Below, in pieces: positions 44,529 through 56,307 of a stretch of DNA of 64,000 bases (position 1 is its first letter; each line of letters opens with the position of its first letter). The translations under genes were made by a program, and so were the position numbers. The stretch comes from Neostapfia colusana. Its lineage: Eukaryota; Streptophyta; Magnoliopsida; Poales; Poaceae. The notes below the pieces were generated by a model that saw only the letters and a program-made list of their open reading frames with translations, was not told the origin of the DNA and made no database searches. The stretch lies in assembly GCA_030760725.1 (NCBI GenBank), contig JASWHV010000004.1, positions 59,053,136-59,117,135 of the forward strand. Direction: 5' to 3'.

Positions 44529-45024
44529 ATGCCGGCTGTCCATGGAGGAACGTTCGTGGCAACCATGAACCACAAGAGGATGACCACGTCGAAGTTCCTG
44601 AGAATGTTAACCCCGGGGCTGGTGCAAACAACCTTGAACGGTTGATGGCAATGCAGAACCAGCCCATGCAAACCATGATCCAAACTTTGGGTCAGCTGCA
44701 AGCCAACAACAACAACAACCCCGTTCCGGCACCACCACCACCACCACCGCCACCACCGCCGGTTCACAACCGATTGGGAGAGTTCATGAGGACTCGACCA
44801 CCCACTTTTGCACAAGCTAATGATCCCCTGGAGGCCGATGATTAGTTGAAGTCCATGGAGAAGAAGCTTGCCATAGTTCAGTGCAATGATCAAGAGAAAG
44901 TTCTCTTTGCATCGCACCAACTTATAGGAGCAGCAGCTGACTGGTGGGACGCTCTTTGTAACGCTCATGTCAACCAGGAGACTATTACTTGAACTGAGTT
45001 CAAGGAAAGTTTCCGCTCTCATTA
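44529..45024 (+). pseudogene. R6 gag remnant
   Basis: The ATG at 44529 is out of frame with the main gag frame, so a small indel lies within the first 30 bases. The gag frame then reads through an Asn run, a run of ten Pro from a CCA/CCG microsatellite (44731-44760), RLGEFMRTRPPTF and a TAG in place of a Trp codon after LEADD. It continues with ASHQLIGAAADWWDAL, a TGA, and FRSHY. There it jumps to the end of gag: the C-terminal part, including the CCHC knuckle, is missing. Confidence 0.85.
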
Positions 45025-48000
45025 CGCTGAGGAAGCACAACAGGCTGAGGACGTCGTGATTGGTATGTTCCTTGCCAACTCCAACGCAGCCATTGTTTTA
45101 TTTGATTCCGAAGCATCGCATTCATTTATATCATCAAAGTATGTTGCCAAATTTAATCTATCCATATCGCACATGAAATATACTATGTTAGTTAATTCTC
45201 CCGATGGAGAGATGAGGACTGATATAGTATGTCCAAAAGTGAACCTTAAAATAAGGGGGTGGACTTCCTTGCCGAACTTATTGTCTTGGATTCCCAAGGG
45301 CTTGACATAATACTCGGAATGGATTGGTTAAGCAAGCACAACGGAGTGATCCAATGTGCTAAGAGAAGTGTGCAGTTGACAAACGAGCACGGAACTCGAG
45401 TTCGAGCCAGCCCAACCAGCAACCGAGAAGGCAACGTTGAACCATGCCGAAGAAGCAACATTGGAAAGCATTCCGGTGGTTCAAAAATTTTTGGATGTGT
45501 TCCCGGAAGAACTCACTGGTATGCCACCTGACTGGGACATTGAGTTTGCCATTGACTTGGTACCCTGAACTGCACCGATAGCAAAGAGGCCATATAGGAT
45601 GCCCGTTAATGAACTAGTGGAACTCAAGGAGCAAATTCAGGAGCAGCTAGAAAAGGGTTTTATACACCTGAGTTCGTCAATGTGGGGAGCCCCCGTGCTC
45701 TTCGTGGACAAGAAGGATGGGACCCAAAGGATGTGTGTGGATTATAGGTCTCTTAATGAGGTGACGATCAAGGATAAATACCAGCTGCCCCGTATAGAGG
45801 ACCTGTTCGACCAAATGAAAGGTGCCCGAGTTCTCTCCATTATTGATCTTCGGTCGGGATACTTCCAGCTGAAGATTAAGCCCTCCAACATACCCAAGAC
45901 TGCCTTTCGAACACGTTATGGTTTGTATGAATATACTGTTATGTCTTTTGAGTTAACGAATGCACCCGCATATTTCATGTACCTCATGAATAAGGTCTTC
46001 ATGGAGTACTTGGACAAGTTTGTCGTGGTTTTCATCGACGATATCATGGTGTATTCAAAAAGTGAGGAGGAACATGAAGAATATTTGAGATTGACATTGC
46101 AGAAGCTGCGAGAGCATCAATTGTATGCCAAGCTCAGCAAGTGTCAATTTTGGCTAAAGGAGATATCGTTCCTAGGCCACATCATCTCCAAGAGAGGAGT
46201 ATCGGTTGATCCTGGAAAAGTGGGAGATGTTCTGAAGTGGAACCAACCACAAAAGTGAGAGATATTCGGAGTTTTCTTGGGATGGCTGTATACTACCGAC
46301 GGTTCATCAAGGACTTCTCCAAAATAGCGAAGTCTATGACGGAGTTACTAATGATGGGAAAAGCGTTCCAGTGGACCCCAGCATGCCAAGAAAGCTTTGA
46401 GGAGCTCAAGAAAAGGCTAACCACAGCACGGTTTTGGTATTATCGGACGTAAGCAAGAGCTTTGATATATGTTGTGACGCATCAAGACAAGGGATTGGAT
46501 GTGTGCTCATGTAAGAAGGACAAGTGGTAGCCTATGCGTCGAGAAAACTCAAAAAACATGAGCTGAATTACCCCACACATGACTTGGAACTCGCAGCCAT
46601 AGTACATGCCTTGAAGATTTGGAGACATTATATCCTTGGCTACCATGTGAGCTCTATACGGATAACAAAAGCCTCAAGTACATATTCACGCAAACAGGTT
46701 TGAATTTGAGGCAACGTCGATGGTTGGAACTCATCAAGGATTATGATGTTGGAATAAACTATCACCACGGAAAGGCCAATGTAGTAGCTGATGCATTAAG
46801 CCGAAAGGGAGCATGTCACCATATCACGGTTCGGGAGCTACCACTCGACCTATGCAAGGAGTTCGAACGGTTACATCTCGGGTTATTGAACGAGATGGAA
46901 GTGATGGAACTCCACTCTTTGCTGGAACAAGAGATAAGAGATGGCCAAGCAACGGATGAAGAAATCAAGGAGATCAAGGAAAGAATCCGACAAAGGTATA
47001 GGAAAGGACTTCAAGGAAGACGGGAAGGGTATGCTTTTGCTAGGGAAAAGGATTTGTGTGCGTAACGTGAAGCACATCCATGACATGATATTAAAGGAGG
47101 CACATGACTAACCTTATTCCATACACCCCGGAAGTACCAAGATGTACAAGGACCTGAAAACTTGTTATTGGTGGGATGGTATGAAAAGGGACATAGCCGA
47201 GTATGTTGCCTTATGTGACACATGCCAATGGGTGAAGGCCGAACATCAAAGACCTGCTGGACTATTGCAACCATTGAAAGTACCCGAGTGGAAATGGGAA
47301 GACATCAGCATGGATTTCATCGTCAGATTACCACGTACTCGGTCGGGTTACGACTTCATCTGGGTTATAGTGGACGGATTGACGAAAACAGCTCATTTTC
47401 TTCCTGTTAAAACCACGTAACACATCGTAGAACTAGCCGAGCTGTACATGGAGCAAATCGTGTGCCGTCATAGAGTCCCGAAGAGGATAGTTTCAGACCG
47501 GGGTACCCAGTTTACCTCTAGGTTCTGGAGGAAGCTGCATGAAGCTATGGGTACACGACTGGATTTTAGCTCCGCTTACCACCCGCAGACTGATAGACAA
47601 ACCGAGAGGACAAACCAAATTTTCGAAGACATGTTGAGAGCCTGCGCCTTGAAACATGGGCGTTGTTGGGATAGGAGCTTGCCGTATGCTGAGTTCTCGT
47701 ACAACAACAGCTATCAAGCCAGCTTGAAGATGTCACCTTTTGAAGCATTGTATGGTAGACGTTGTAGAACGCCGTTGTTTTGGAATGAGACTGGAGAGAA
47801 CCATGTATTTGGACCTGAAGTGCTGCAAGAGGCTGAGAAGCAAGTCCAAACGGTACGGGAGAATTTGAAGGCTGCTCATTCACGATAAAAAGGCTATGCG
47901 GACAATAGGTGAAGGAAGTTGACCTTCGAAGTAGGAGACTTCGTGTACCTTAAGGTATCGCCTATCCGAGGCCAACGACGTTTCAACGTCAAAGGCAAGT

Positions 48001-48416
48001 TAGCACCTCGCTACATCAGGCCATTTAAGATTTTGGGCAAGCGAGGAGAGGTAGCCTATCAACTAGAGTTCCCAACGCACCTCTCCGACGTGCATGACGT
48101 GTTTCACGTATCACAGCTCAAGAAGTGCTTGAGAGTACCAGAAGAACAAGTACCAATGGATGATCTCAAGCTTCAAGAGGATCTGACCTATGTAGAGCAC
48201 CCTGTCCGAATTTTGGACGTGAAGGAAAGGGTCACGAGGAACAAAGTGATCCATTGGTGCAATGTACAATGGAGCCATCATACGGAAGTCGAAGCTACAT
48301 GGGAACGTGAGGAAGACCTCAAGGCAGAATTCCCTCATCTATTCTCCACTCTATCGAATCTCGACGGCGAGATTCAGTTTAAGGGGGGTAGGTTTGTAAC
48401 ACCCTCAACTTCGTAA
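45025..48416 (+). pseudogene. R6 pol: protease to chromodomain, heavily broken
   Basis: Protease reads LFDSEASHSF, with Glu at a normally invariant Gly next to the catalytic Asp-Ser. RT (45599-46258) has [14 protein letters not shown] and FELTNAP. RNase H spans about 46450-46830 ([13 protein letters not shown]). Integrase follows with [34 protein letters not shown] and QTDRQTE. The C-terminus (47919-48416) has TRNKVIHWCNVQW and EATWEREEDL, chromodomain-like, and its stop lies inside the 3' LTR. I see frameshifts near 45255, 45415, 46250, 46430, 46650 and 46990 and stops near 45570, 46514, 47110, 47420 and 47888. Confidence 0.9.
48379..48394 (+). other. R6 polypurine tract
   Basis: TTAAGGGGGGTAGGTT directly precedes the 3' LTR start, TGTAACACCCTC, at 48395. 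Confidence 0.88.
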
Positions 48417-48537
48417 TTCATGCATGCATTCATATTTCATATAGGGAAAACATTTTAAAAGAAGTAGAACAGTGAAAGATAGCTAAAAAGAGCCAATTCC
48501 AATCCACCGAGAGCTCCGTCGACACTTCTCGCGGCCC

Positions 48538-49347
48538 GCTGGCCACGTGGCGCCTTCAGAGCTCATCCCTGCAAAAGGGGTGAGGTCCGGCACTGCTGGC
48601 TATGTGGCAGGCTAGGAGCTCGCCTCTGAGGAAGGGGGCGAGGTCCAGCCCACTGGACCCGTGTTGTCTCCGGGCCTTGTCGCTGAAGAGAAGCGAGGCT
48701 CAGACCCGCGGGACAAATGTCGCCTTCGGAGCTAGTCTCTGTGGAGAAGCAAGGGCCGACCCCGCGGAACACGTGTTGCTCTCAGGAGCTCACCCCCACG
48801 GAGGGGGTGAGGTCCCGTCCCGACGGACACGTGTCACCCTCAGAACTTGCCTCCGGGAGGTCCGACACTAACGGACACGTGTCATCCTCGGAGCTCACCG
48901 ATGAGAAGACATTGCCTGACACGTGTCGACCTCGGAGCTCGTCTCTGAGGAAAAAGGAAGTCTGACGCTGCTGGACACGTGGCACTCTCGGAGCTCGCCT
49001 CTGAAGAGAGGGGAGGTCCGGCACTGACACGTGGCACTCTCAGAGCTCACCTCCGAAGAGAAGGGAGGTCCGACACTGACACGTGGTGTACGCGTAACTC
49101 GCCTCTGGAGAGAGGGGAGGTCCCGACAAACTAGACACATGGCGTACGCGGAGCTTGCCTCTGAGGGAGAGGGAGGTCCCGCCTGCCAGATGTGTGGCGC
49201 ACGCGGAGCTCGCCTATGAGGAAGAGGGAGGTCCCGCCCGCCTGACACGCGGCACAACCGGAGCCCGCCTCTGCGGAAAAGGGAAGCCAGGCCTCCGCTG
49301 AACACGTGGAGCCTCCAGAGCTTATCCCTGCAGAAGGACGAGATCCT
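48538..49347 (+). repeat. G-box/ABRE tandem array in the R6 3' LTR
   Basis: It has the same 15-unit arrangement as 28218-29027. Six units keep an exact ACGTG(G/T)C, but only partly the same units: units 1, 7, 8, 9 and 10 are intact here and not in the 5' copy, whereas units 2, 4, 5, 11 and 12 are intact only in the 5' copy. The ancestral array therefore had more intact cores than either copy. Confidence 0.85.
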
Positions 49348-49518
49348 TAAGCGGTTTTCCCCTGCACGCGAGTACCCGGTGCTGAGGAAACCGACACGAT
49401 TTCTTCCACGATTGATATCGCAACCAAATCAATTAGAAATAAGTTGTTAAGATCCAAACACAAATCAAATAGGACTCTTATTTGAAATCCGATCGGAGTA
49501 GGACTCTTTTCTTCCTCT

Positions 49519-49526
49519 TATAAATA
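49519..49526 (+). promoter_or_regulatory. R6 3' LTR TATA box
   Basis: TATAAATA lies in CCTCTTATAAATAGAACC, here still followed by its natural downstream sequence. Confidence 0.75.
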
Positions 49527-50081
49527 GAACCAAAAACCCCTGGCCGCAACCACGTACCTATTCTTTCCCTCCCGAGTCGGTGACTTAGAGACCCTAGCTC
49601 CCAGCTCGCCGAGTTAAACCCCTTCGCCGGAGTTCAGCCACCGTTGAGACCGCCGACGAGCCCCGACATGCTCGCTGTCGCCAGAAGTGAGCCGACGATA
49701 TGTCTTGCTAGGAGGAAGGCCCTGACACCAAGGAGAAGTGAGGTAGGTCTTCGTTACACCTTACGACATCATCGCGGTTTTCTTTGCATCTGTTTCTTCG
49801 ATCCATTCAAACAGAAGCTTTTTCATGTGGACAGATCACGTGTTCATCGGTATGATCTAGATCTTAAGATAAGATCATTACCACGTCCACATTTGATCCT
49901 TACACCCTCGTTCATCGTAAAACCCCATGCAAAGCCATTAAAACATGCAAGAACATATGCAAACTGGTACTAATGAAACAACATCATAGGATTAGCATGC
50001 ATCTACACCATTGCATCTTGAGTAAAGTTTGTACATGATGATTGATTGCTATAAATTTTGTATATGCATGGTAGTAAGTAG

Positions 50082-50165
50082 AAGGACAAGCTCAGGGAGC
50101 TATCTACGAAGGACTACAGCACCAATAATTCGAGATCCGTGAGCAAGAGAAGCCACAGGAACAAG
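50082..50165 (+). other. R6 3' LTR first open segment with GC donor
   Basis: The 84-nt segment follows TAAGTAG and ends GAACAAG before GCAAAT. It is in the shared phase with one TAA (at CAA-TAA-TTC). The 5' LTR copy has GAA at that codon but a different stop near the donor, so each stop is private to one LTR. The intron and second segment of this copy are cut by R8. Confidence 0.5.
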
Positions 50166-50919
50166 GCAAATGCCCCTTGACCATATTGATCCCATGTTTT
50201 GAAACTGTTTTGTTTGTGAAAACATGTGAATGCTTGAGTCAACTTGATGGGAAAACCTTTTCATAGGAGTTTACTAGTTTTGTTAACCACCCTTGTAGCC
50301 GGGAAAGTTGATGAGTCGGGTATGGTCGTTTTTGATTTCTGCTTCGCTGAGTCCATGGGATATGGGAAGCGAGATAGAATGTGTCTAGCTACTGCACTCA
50401 TATGAACAATGATAATTAGAGCTTGATGTTGACAATGAACATGAATCGGGGGAGATCTAGGCAAGCTTGGTTCGTGGAAGTGGTAGAACGAGATGGTAGT
50501 TTACTTGCCATAGATCTAAAGAACGGTTGATGCCAGCCATGCCAGGAATACAGTGCCACCACAAGGCCAAATATGGGTTCGGCTTAGCTGACTAATTATG
50601 TAAGTTGCTAGGTTGTTATGGACCGTGAAAGGCGCGGGTAATGGGAGTCGAGAAAGGACTGCCATGGGAACTGCATGGCAGAAGAGGGTGCCCGTAGGTG
50701 GGAGAATGGTGATTCGAGCCTGCTGGTGCAACCTTAGTGAGTCCATACATCTAGTAGCCCATTGGTAAAGTCTATTTTGTGATCTCTTGGCCATACACCA
50801 ACGGTTGTGTACTGGTATAATGGATGTTCTGCAGTCGCTGACGGGTGACGAAATCACAAACTTGTGGGTAAAGTGGTGCCACCTCTGCAGAGTGTAAAAC
50901 TATCATGATAGCCGTGCTT

Positions 50920-50924
50920 CTTGT
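50920..50924. repeat. Probable left TSD of R8 (CTTGT)
   Basis: These are the five bases before TGTAAGGGCC at 50925. The right copy lies beyond the window and should be followed by sequence like cacaagcacctgg, as at 43251-43263. Confidence 0.5.
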
Positions 50925-51664
50925 TGTAAGGGCCTCAGTTTTTGACACCCATTTGCAGTGTTCATCACCACACCACACACCTCATTTGAGGAAGAATGAT
51001 GAACACAAATGAAGAGCAAGTAACAATTATCAACATGCTCATTAGAGAACAAACTTACACATTGCAAAAGTGGTATATCCCACATGTGATATAGATGGGC
51101 TAGACATAGGAAAAACTCCTACACATTGCTAAGGATGTCCATGCCAAGTTTCACCCAAATTCAAAACCTTTTTGAGGTCATCTTGGGTATAGATAGGAAG
51201 AGGGCAGTTTGAAAACATATTCAAATTCAAACTGTGTTTATCCCATGAATTTAAAAGTGGAAGGCATATTCTTACTCAGCACATTTTTGTGAGCTCACAC
51301 ACCAATTTTCACTCCATTTGGAGTTGATCTTGACATGAGCTAAGTGGGAGAAATTCAAACTGAACTTGTGCTGAAATTCATTCAAACCAAACCTCATTTG
51401 AACTTTGATCAATTCAAATGGCTCATGGGTGAATAATTTGAATTGCCAAGGGTAGTATGGGGTTCACTGTTTACAACAGTGATTAGGAGTAAATTTCAGA
51501 GGTTAAAATGGGGAGTGGGACCCACATGTCAGCCTCTACCTCAACACAAACCGACTGAAACACAGTTCAGTCGGTTCCCGGGTGCAGTGTGCGCGCGCCA
51601 CTGAGGGGGGGCAGCCGGCGCCAGCTCCTGCTGCGCGCCCCAAGCCGGAGACCAGCCGCCGGGC

Positions 51665-51672
51665 TATTTATT
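51665..51672 (+). promoter_or_regulatory. R8 LTR TATA-like box
   Basis: TATTTATT occurs between GC-rich stretches, about 740 bp into the LTR; the 3' LTR copy is at 62908-62915. It is not a perfect TATA box but is the only good candidate in this region. Confidence 0.5.
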
Positions 51673-53315
51673 CCCTCCCCGGCCTGCTTCAGTCGCCATT
51701 CCCCGAGCTGCCGACGTGCACGACCTGTTCTTCCACTGCCATCGCCGCCGCTCGAGCTCACGCTTGATCAAGCCGATCACTCGCGAGCACAGCCTCCTCC
51801 ACAGCAAAACGGCACCAAGAGATCGTGAGCAACCTCCCAGACTCCGTGTTGGCCAGTGAGCAAGCTTCCTCGAGCTGTACGAGCCATTTCTCCGGCGAGC
51901 CGAACATCGCCGCCGATCGGGCTCCCATGGACAGCACGGCACGACCGTTGTCACGTCCTCTTCTCTACACAAGAAAGGTGCGTGATTGTATGTAGATGGC
52001 ATAGCCGAAAGCCGTTTGGCGATTGATCAACCCTCGGCCGAGAATTTCCAAATTTACTCTTGATCAGTTCATAAGGACCGAGCTCACCTTCGGGTGAAAT
52101 TCGTGCTCTATGCACGAGGGTTGGACGAGCTCGTTACCGAGTAGCTTCTACGCACGATAGCGCCCACGCTCGAACTGGAATTAGAGAAAACCATCGAGAA
52201 TCGGCCATGATATGGCTGTTTTCCCCGCCGCCATGGCTGAACACCTCGGCTCACCGTCGAGAGCCTAGTTGCCGGCGTTTCTAGCTTCCACCCAGCCCTG
52301 GTTCGGGTTTCCCATGCTCTACTGATGCTCTCCGACCGATTTCCGGTCGATTTGGTGCACGGGAGAGCGGGACCGACCTCACCGGAACCCTAGCAGGTGC
52401 TGTCATCGGTGCGCACGGGTTTCCGGTCATCGAGTCCAGGGGGTCAGTAGAGGGGCAGGCGGCAAGTTTCGGGCCAGGGGGTGGCCGGGAACTCAGTTCC
52501 GGCGAAGGTCGCCGGAGAATGCCGCCGCCACGCAGTTGGCGCGAGGAGGGAGACGACACACTGTGTGCGGGGCCCACAAGCCAGAGTTTAAACTTTTTCC
52601 CCCGAATTTCAGTTTCAGTTCAAACTTCAAATCCTTATAACTTTGGCTAGAAAGCTCCAAATTGAGTGAACCAAATTTTGCTGGATTCAGCTCTCCGAGT
52701 ACTTTCCAGCAAATCAAGTTTCACTTCATGAAAAACCTTAATTTTCCAGAATTAATTCCTCAAATTTAAACTGTTAGGAATTTTAACTGGAGAATCCTAT
52801 GGAGGAAAATCCTGAAATTTTGCTGGGATATTCACCAAAATATCCCTGAACTACCATAAAAATTTCAGATCCATTTGAGCTCATTTAATCCACCTAATGG
52901 TGTGATTAGTGAAACTGTTCCAGAGAAAATAGAAAATGTTCAGAAACATTTTCAGAATTTTCTCTGAAATTGTTTAGCTCATATCTGTAGTTAGAGACTT
53001 CCAAATTAAGTGAGACCAACTCCATTAGAACCCTCTGAAAATCTAGTTTTCAGAAAGTCATAGTTTGTCTCATGAAAATTCCTAGAACACCCTAAGAGTT
53101 CCAATTAAGGTCAAGGACATAATTATTTGTGGAGGGCTCAAATGAGCTTTGCTGCAACTAAAACTTGACCAAGTCCCTGTTTAGGTTGTAACCAAGCCAC
53201 AGTAAAAGTTTCACAGTCATTAGGTCTATCTAGCAAAGGTTATCGACTTCACAACTTCAAAGATAATACAAATGCATTTAAATTAATACATACATATGTT
53301 TCTTATATCATGTAG

Positions 53316-54528
53316 TCGCTAAGGTCGAGGAGGAACCCGAAGTCCTAGACTTCGTTACTCCGGAGGAACAGCTAGCCTACGACCAAGAGCAGCAAGGCAA
53401 GCCCCGGTTTGCATTAACCTCTTTACAAATGTTTATTGTTTTGAGCACATCTTTAAATATTGTTCTTTGCATTAGAGTCTTGATTGGAAACCCAACTGCA
53501 CAGCCAAGAAAACCATGGGTTGGGTTTAGGATCCAAAACCTCGTTAGCCACTGCATTGCTAGGATAGAGTAGGATTCGGTACAAGTCGAGTAGTTGGAAC
53601 TACTCGCGAAAATAGGCTAGAGGCACATTGCTCGGGTAGAGATAGCACATGATACACATGGCAAGAAAATGAGACCGAGCGGAGAGTAAGGGCAGCAGGA
53701 CTTTGGGGCCTGTGTGCTGTAGCTCCGCTTGTGTCGATTGAGGACCGAGCCGTGTGCGGGCCTGTTGAACAAGCTAGAACAGTACCGAAGACCTACCGGC
53801 TATATGGGAACCGGGAAACTGATGTAACTCGGGTAGCTGGGTATTGAGGCATTGCCCGTCGTTCAGAGGGTAGGTTGAGAGCTCGAGGTGTAAATCGGCT
53901 GGCGGCACGGAGATGCGCGTGCAGAGACCTCTTGCTCGGGACGATGGGACCGGTTCAATAGTTGGCTAACGGGTGAAAGGTAGTCGCGTACGGCGTCCGT
54001 GATGGTTGTTGTAGGCAACATCGAGTACGGGCGTACGTGACGGGTTGTTCGGGTAACCCTGCAGGTGTAAATCGATTATAGTCGCCGTCCCTCGCGGTCA
54101 GTGAGTACCACTTGTTCACTGTACCGTGACGTAGAAAGAACAGGCTAGTTACATGTTAAAATGTTGCTGATTGAAAGCTGGACATTGATTGTTAATGATA
54201 TGCTGTAGCTTAGATCTAATTAAAGTTCCTTTCAACCTTGGGCAAAGTACATGAGAGAAATGCGTTTCTTGTTTGATTGCGGCTCTCTCATGTGCCTTAG
54301 CGTAAGGTTTTCCACATTCTGCTGCTAAAACTTGAAAGTAAGGTTCCACTAATTAGGCGAGTCCTTGCAAATGATTTTTACCTCATGCAACCCATTACCC
54401 TCATGTAGAAGTTCCATGTTTAGGTGAGACGGGTCAGACTTGCTGAGCCTTCGTGCTCACTGCTTGTGTTTGAAGCTTTTGCAGGGTTCTATGAGGAAGG
54501 GACTCCCGAAGAGGAGACGGAACCCTAG
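53316..54528 (+). other. R8 5' LTR intron with flanking open segments
   Basis: Segment 53316-53396 (81 nt) follows CATGTAG and ends CAGCAAG before GCAAGC. It is open (EVLDFVTPEEQLAYDQEQQ). The gap 53397-54484 is 1,088 nt. The TGAGC/GCTCA hairpin (54444-54448, 54455-54459) starts in CTTGCTGAG, 25 nt before the acceptor AGCTTTTGCAG. Then 54485-54528 continues the same phase to TAG (FYEEGTPEEETEP). Upstream, the donor at 51978 is preceded by a frame open in the matching phase, but I find no ATG for it. Confidence 0.6.
54247..54295 (+). other. R8 LTR stem-loop with conserved loop
   Basis: ACATGAGAGA (54249-54258) pairs with TCTCTCATGT (54284-54293), extendable by a T-G and a G-C pair. The loop contains TTTCTTGTTTGATTG. 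Copies occur at about 6796-6838, 17523-17569 and 19500-19545, and the R2 LTR has two versions with different but still complementary arms. Confidence 0.75.
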
Positions 54529-54807
54529 GAGGGGAACCCCGTCGAGTGGGAGTCGTGCACTCCGCAGAGTTAGTGTGCGTGTGTGCTAGCAAGGACACGT
54601 TCGAGGGCTGAACGTGCACTTGATGCTTAGTCTACGCCCGCGAGTGTAGACTAAACTTATTTTGATGTAAACATGTTCATAAACTGGTTTATGTAATAAA
54701 ACTTCCGCTTCCGCTTTGTGCCTTTGACGGGTGTTATACGGTGCTGTGCAACGCAGCACCCCTCAGCGTGATCCTGGCTCGACAGGACCAATGGGGTCGT
54801 GTCAGCG

Positions 54808-54820
54808 TGGTATCAGAGCC
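54808..54820 (+). other. R8 primer-binding site
   Basis: TGGTATCAGAGCC begins three bases after the LTR end and is an exact Met-tRNA-type PBS. Confidence 0.95.
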
Positions 54821-56307
54821 CGCTTGAGGTTTAACACAGTACAAAGGTCTTCTTTTTCAAAAAAAAACCAGTGAGGAACGAGTTAGTAGCCCGTATAAGG
54901 ATGTTATTAGTATATAGAAAGTGGCTTATTAACTTATTTGTTATGTCGGAAAATCGTGCATCTCGGGACGTTCATGTCTTGGGGGGTGTACGTAAGCGCT
55001 GTCCACCAGTGCGCACAAGCTGAAGGGTGGAGCCCCACGGGTGGCAGGTAACCCGATCCACTTTAGTATCCTCTACGACTCTTCATGTCGTTTGGGGTAT
55101 TCGAGCAACGTCTGTCCCTGGCGTGCGTGGTGCAACATGGGAGACCCCGTCACGTGGTCTGAAACGTGAACACGTAACTCAAGGCGTGTTTGGCTTGAGA
55201 ACATCCGGGCGAGTGATGACGGCCGGGTGTACGAACCGTATGGATTCCGGGCTCGGTGTGCAGCCGAGTCTGATGATTGTTTGAGTTTCTGCAGGTAGCC
55301 TTACCATGAAACGGTAGACGTGTAGCATCCGTGTGCGAGTGACGAGTAGTGCCACTGAACTAACGAAGCCGGCTAAGTCCGGTATAGGTTTTTCTTTGTG
55401 AGGACGTAGTACCGACAAAATCTGGTGACGCATCGACGTCACACCCAACTAAATAAACAACTTTATTGTAAAAATTGGAAGGTTTTAATTCAAAGTAGTA
55501 AAACTTGATGTAACTCCTTCCCTTGAACAGGATATTCAAAGTTAACAAGCTTTCAACTTATAGGATGTTAAGGACAGAGCACTCTGTTTTCAGCTGAATC
55601 AAGGCTGAAGTTAATCAGAGGTTAGAGGTTGAGTTCTTTCGAGGTTGGGGTCGTATGATACATTTCTGGAAAGCGTTGGAAGAGCTTTACAACTTTTCTG
55701 TTGAGTTCCAGAGGTGTTTCATCCTTTAACCACTCGAAAAAGGCAGTAGAGTTGAAACTGTCCAGAAAACAGGACAGAGCAAAGACTCTCTGTAAACTCT
55801 CTGTAAGATAAGCATAACTTCCTGCTTAAAAATCCAAAAATAGGAAATGAGGTAGTTCTGGAAAGCTTATGAGATGGGTTACAACTTTGTAACAGAAAGT
55901 TTTGTCAGATTGGGAACAGAATTAACTGGGATTCTTGGATCAATTCAGTACCTAAAGCAGGGAGGTGCGGTCCAATTGATTCCGGAAATTCTGTTAACTT
56001 TGACATCTCATAACTTTTGAACCAGGACAGATCTTAGGCCAAGCAAATACTGGCTGGAAAGCTATTGAAGTTAGATTCAACTTTGGTGTTGAGCTCCAGG
56101 ACTGGTCTTGCTGTTAACCTGGCCTAAATCAGGTTGAAATGGAAACTGGTCAAGGCTGTCATGGGAACAGCAGATCAGCAGTCAAATTTGTTTAAAAATT
56201 TGAACTATGTTTCCATGTGTTATGAGTTCAAGGACATATCTTATGTTATAACTCAATAGTTTACTGTTAAAATAAATATTTGACATTTCTCAAATATATT
56301 TTTACTG
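54821..56307 (+). other. R8 leader
   Basis: This long untranslated region has one copy of the module that is tandemly repeated in R2 (near 55945-56035) and TGATACATTTCTGGAAAGC near 55655. A short frame at 55027-55284 has no supporting feature and I treat it as chance. It ends at the ORF0 ATG. Confidence 0.7.

Larger units (their letters stand above)
48395..50924 (+). repeat. R6 3' LTR, broken by R8
   Basis: It repeats the 5' LTR from its first base, with the G-box array, TATA box, a strong donor GAG|GTAGGT at 49743 and the first open segment at 50082-50165. It stops at GCCGTGCTTCTTGT, where R8 starts. In the 5' LTR the same point reads on as gccgtgcttccggtcacaag (43238-43257). Confidence 0.94.
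50925..54804 (+). repeat. R8 5' LTR
   Basis: It starts TGTAAGGGCCTCAG and ends TCGTGTCA. It holds a TATA-like box near 51665, a donor CAAGAAAG|GTGCGT at 51978, the conserved intron unit 53316-54528 and a strong hairpin at 54247-54295. ATGTAATAAA, with AATAAA at 54695-54700, lies 104 bases before the end. A GGTGCTG/CAGCACC hairpin near 54741-54761 precedes the LTR end. Relative to the 3' LTR it lacks two short stretches: about 18 bp near 51354 and about 25 bp near 52430. Confidence 0.95.

Noticed and set aside
53316..53396. A complete start-to-stop model for the spliced LTR frame
   Set aside because: I could not find a consistent first exon with an ATG. In R7 and R8 a frame in the right phase abuts donors at 29880 and 51978 but has no ATG; in R6 the best donor (49743) is out of phase. 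I report only the two supported segments.
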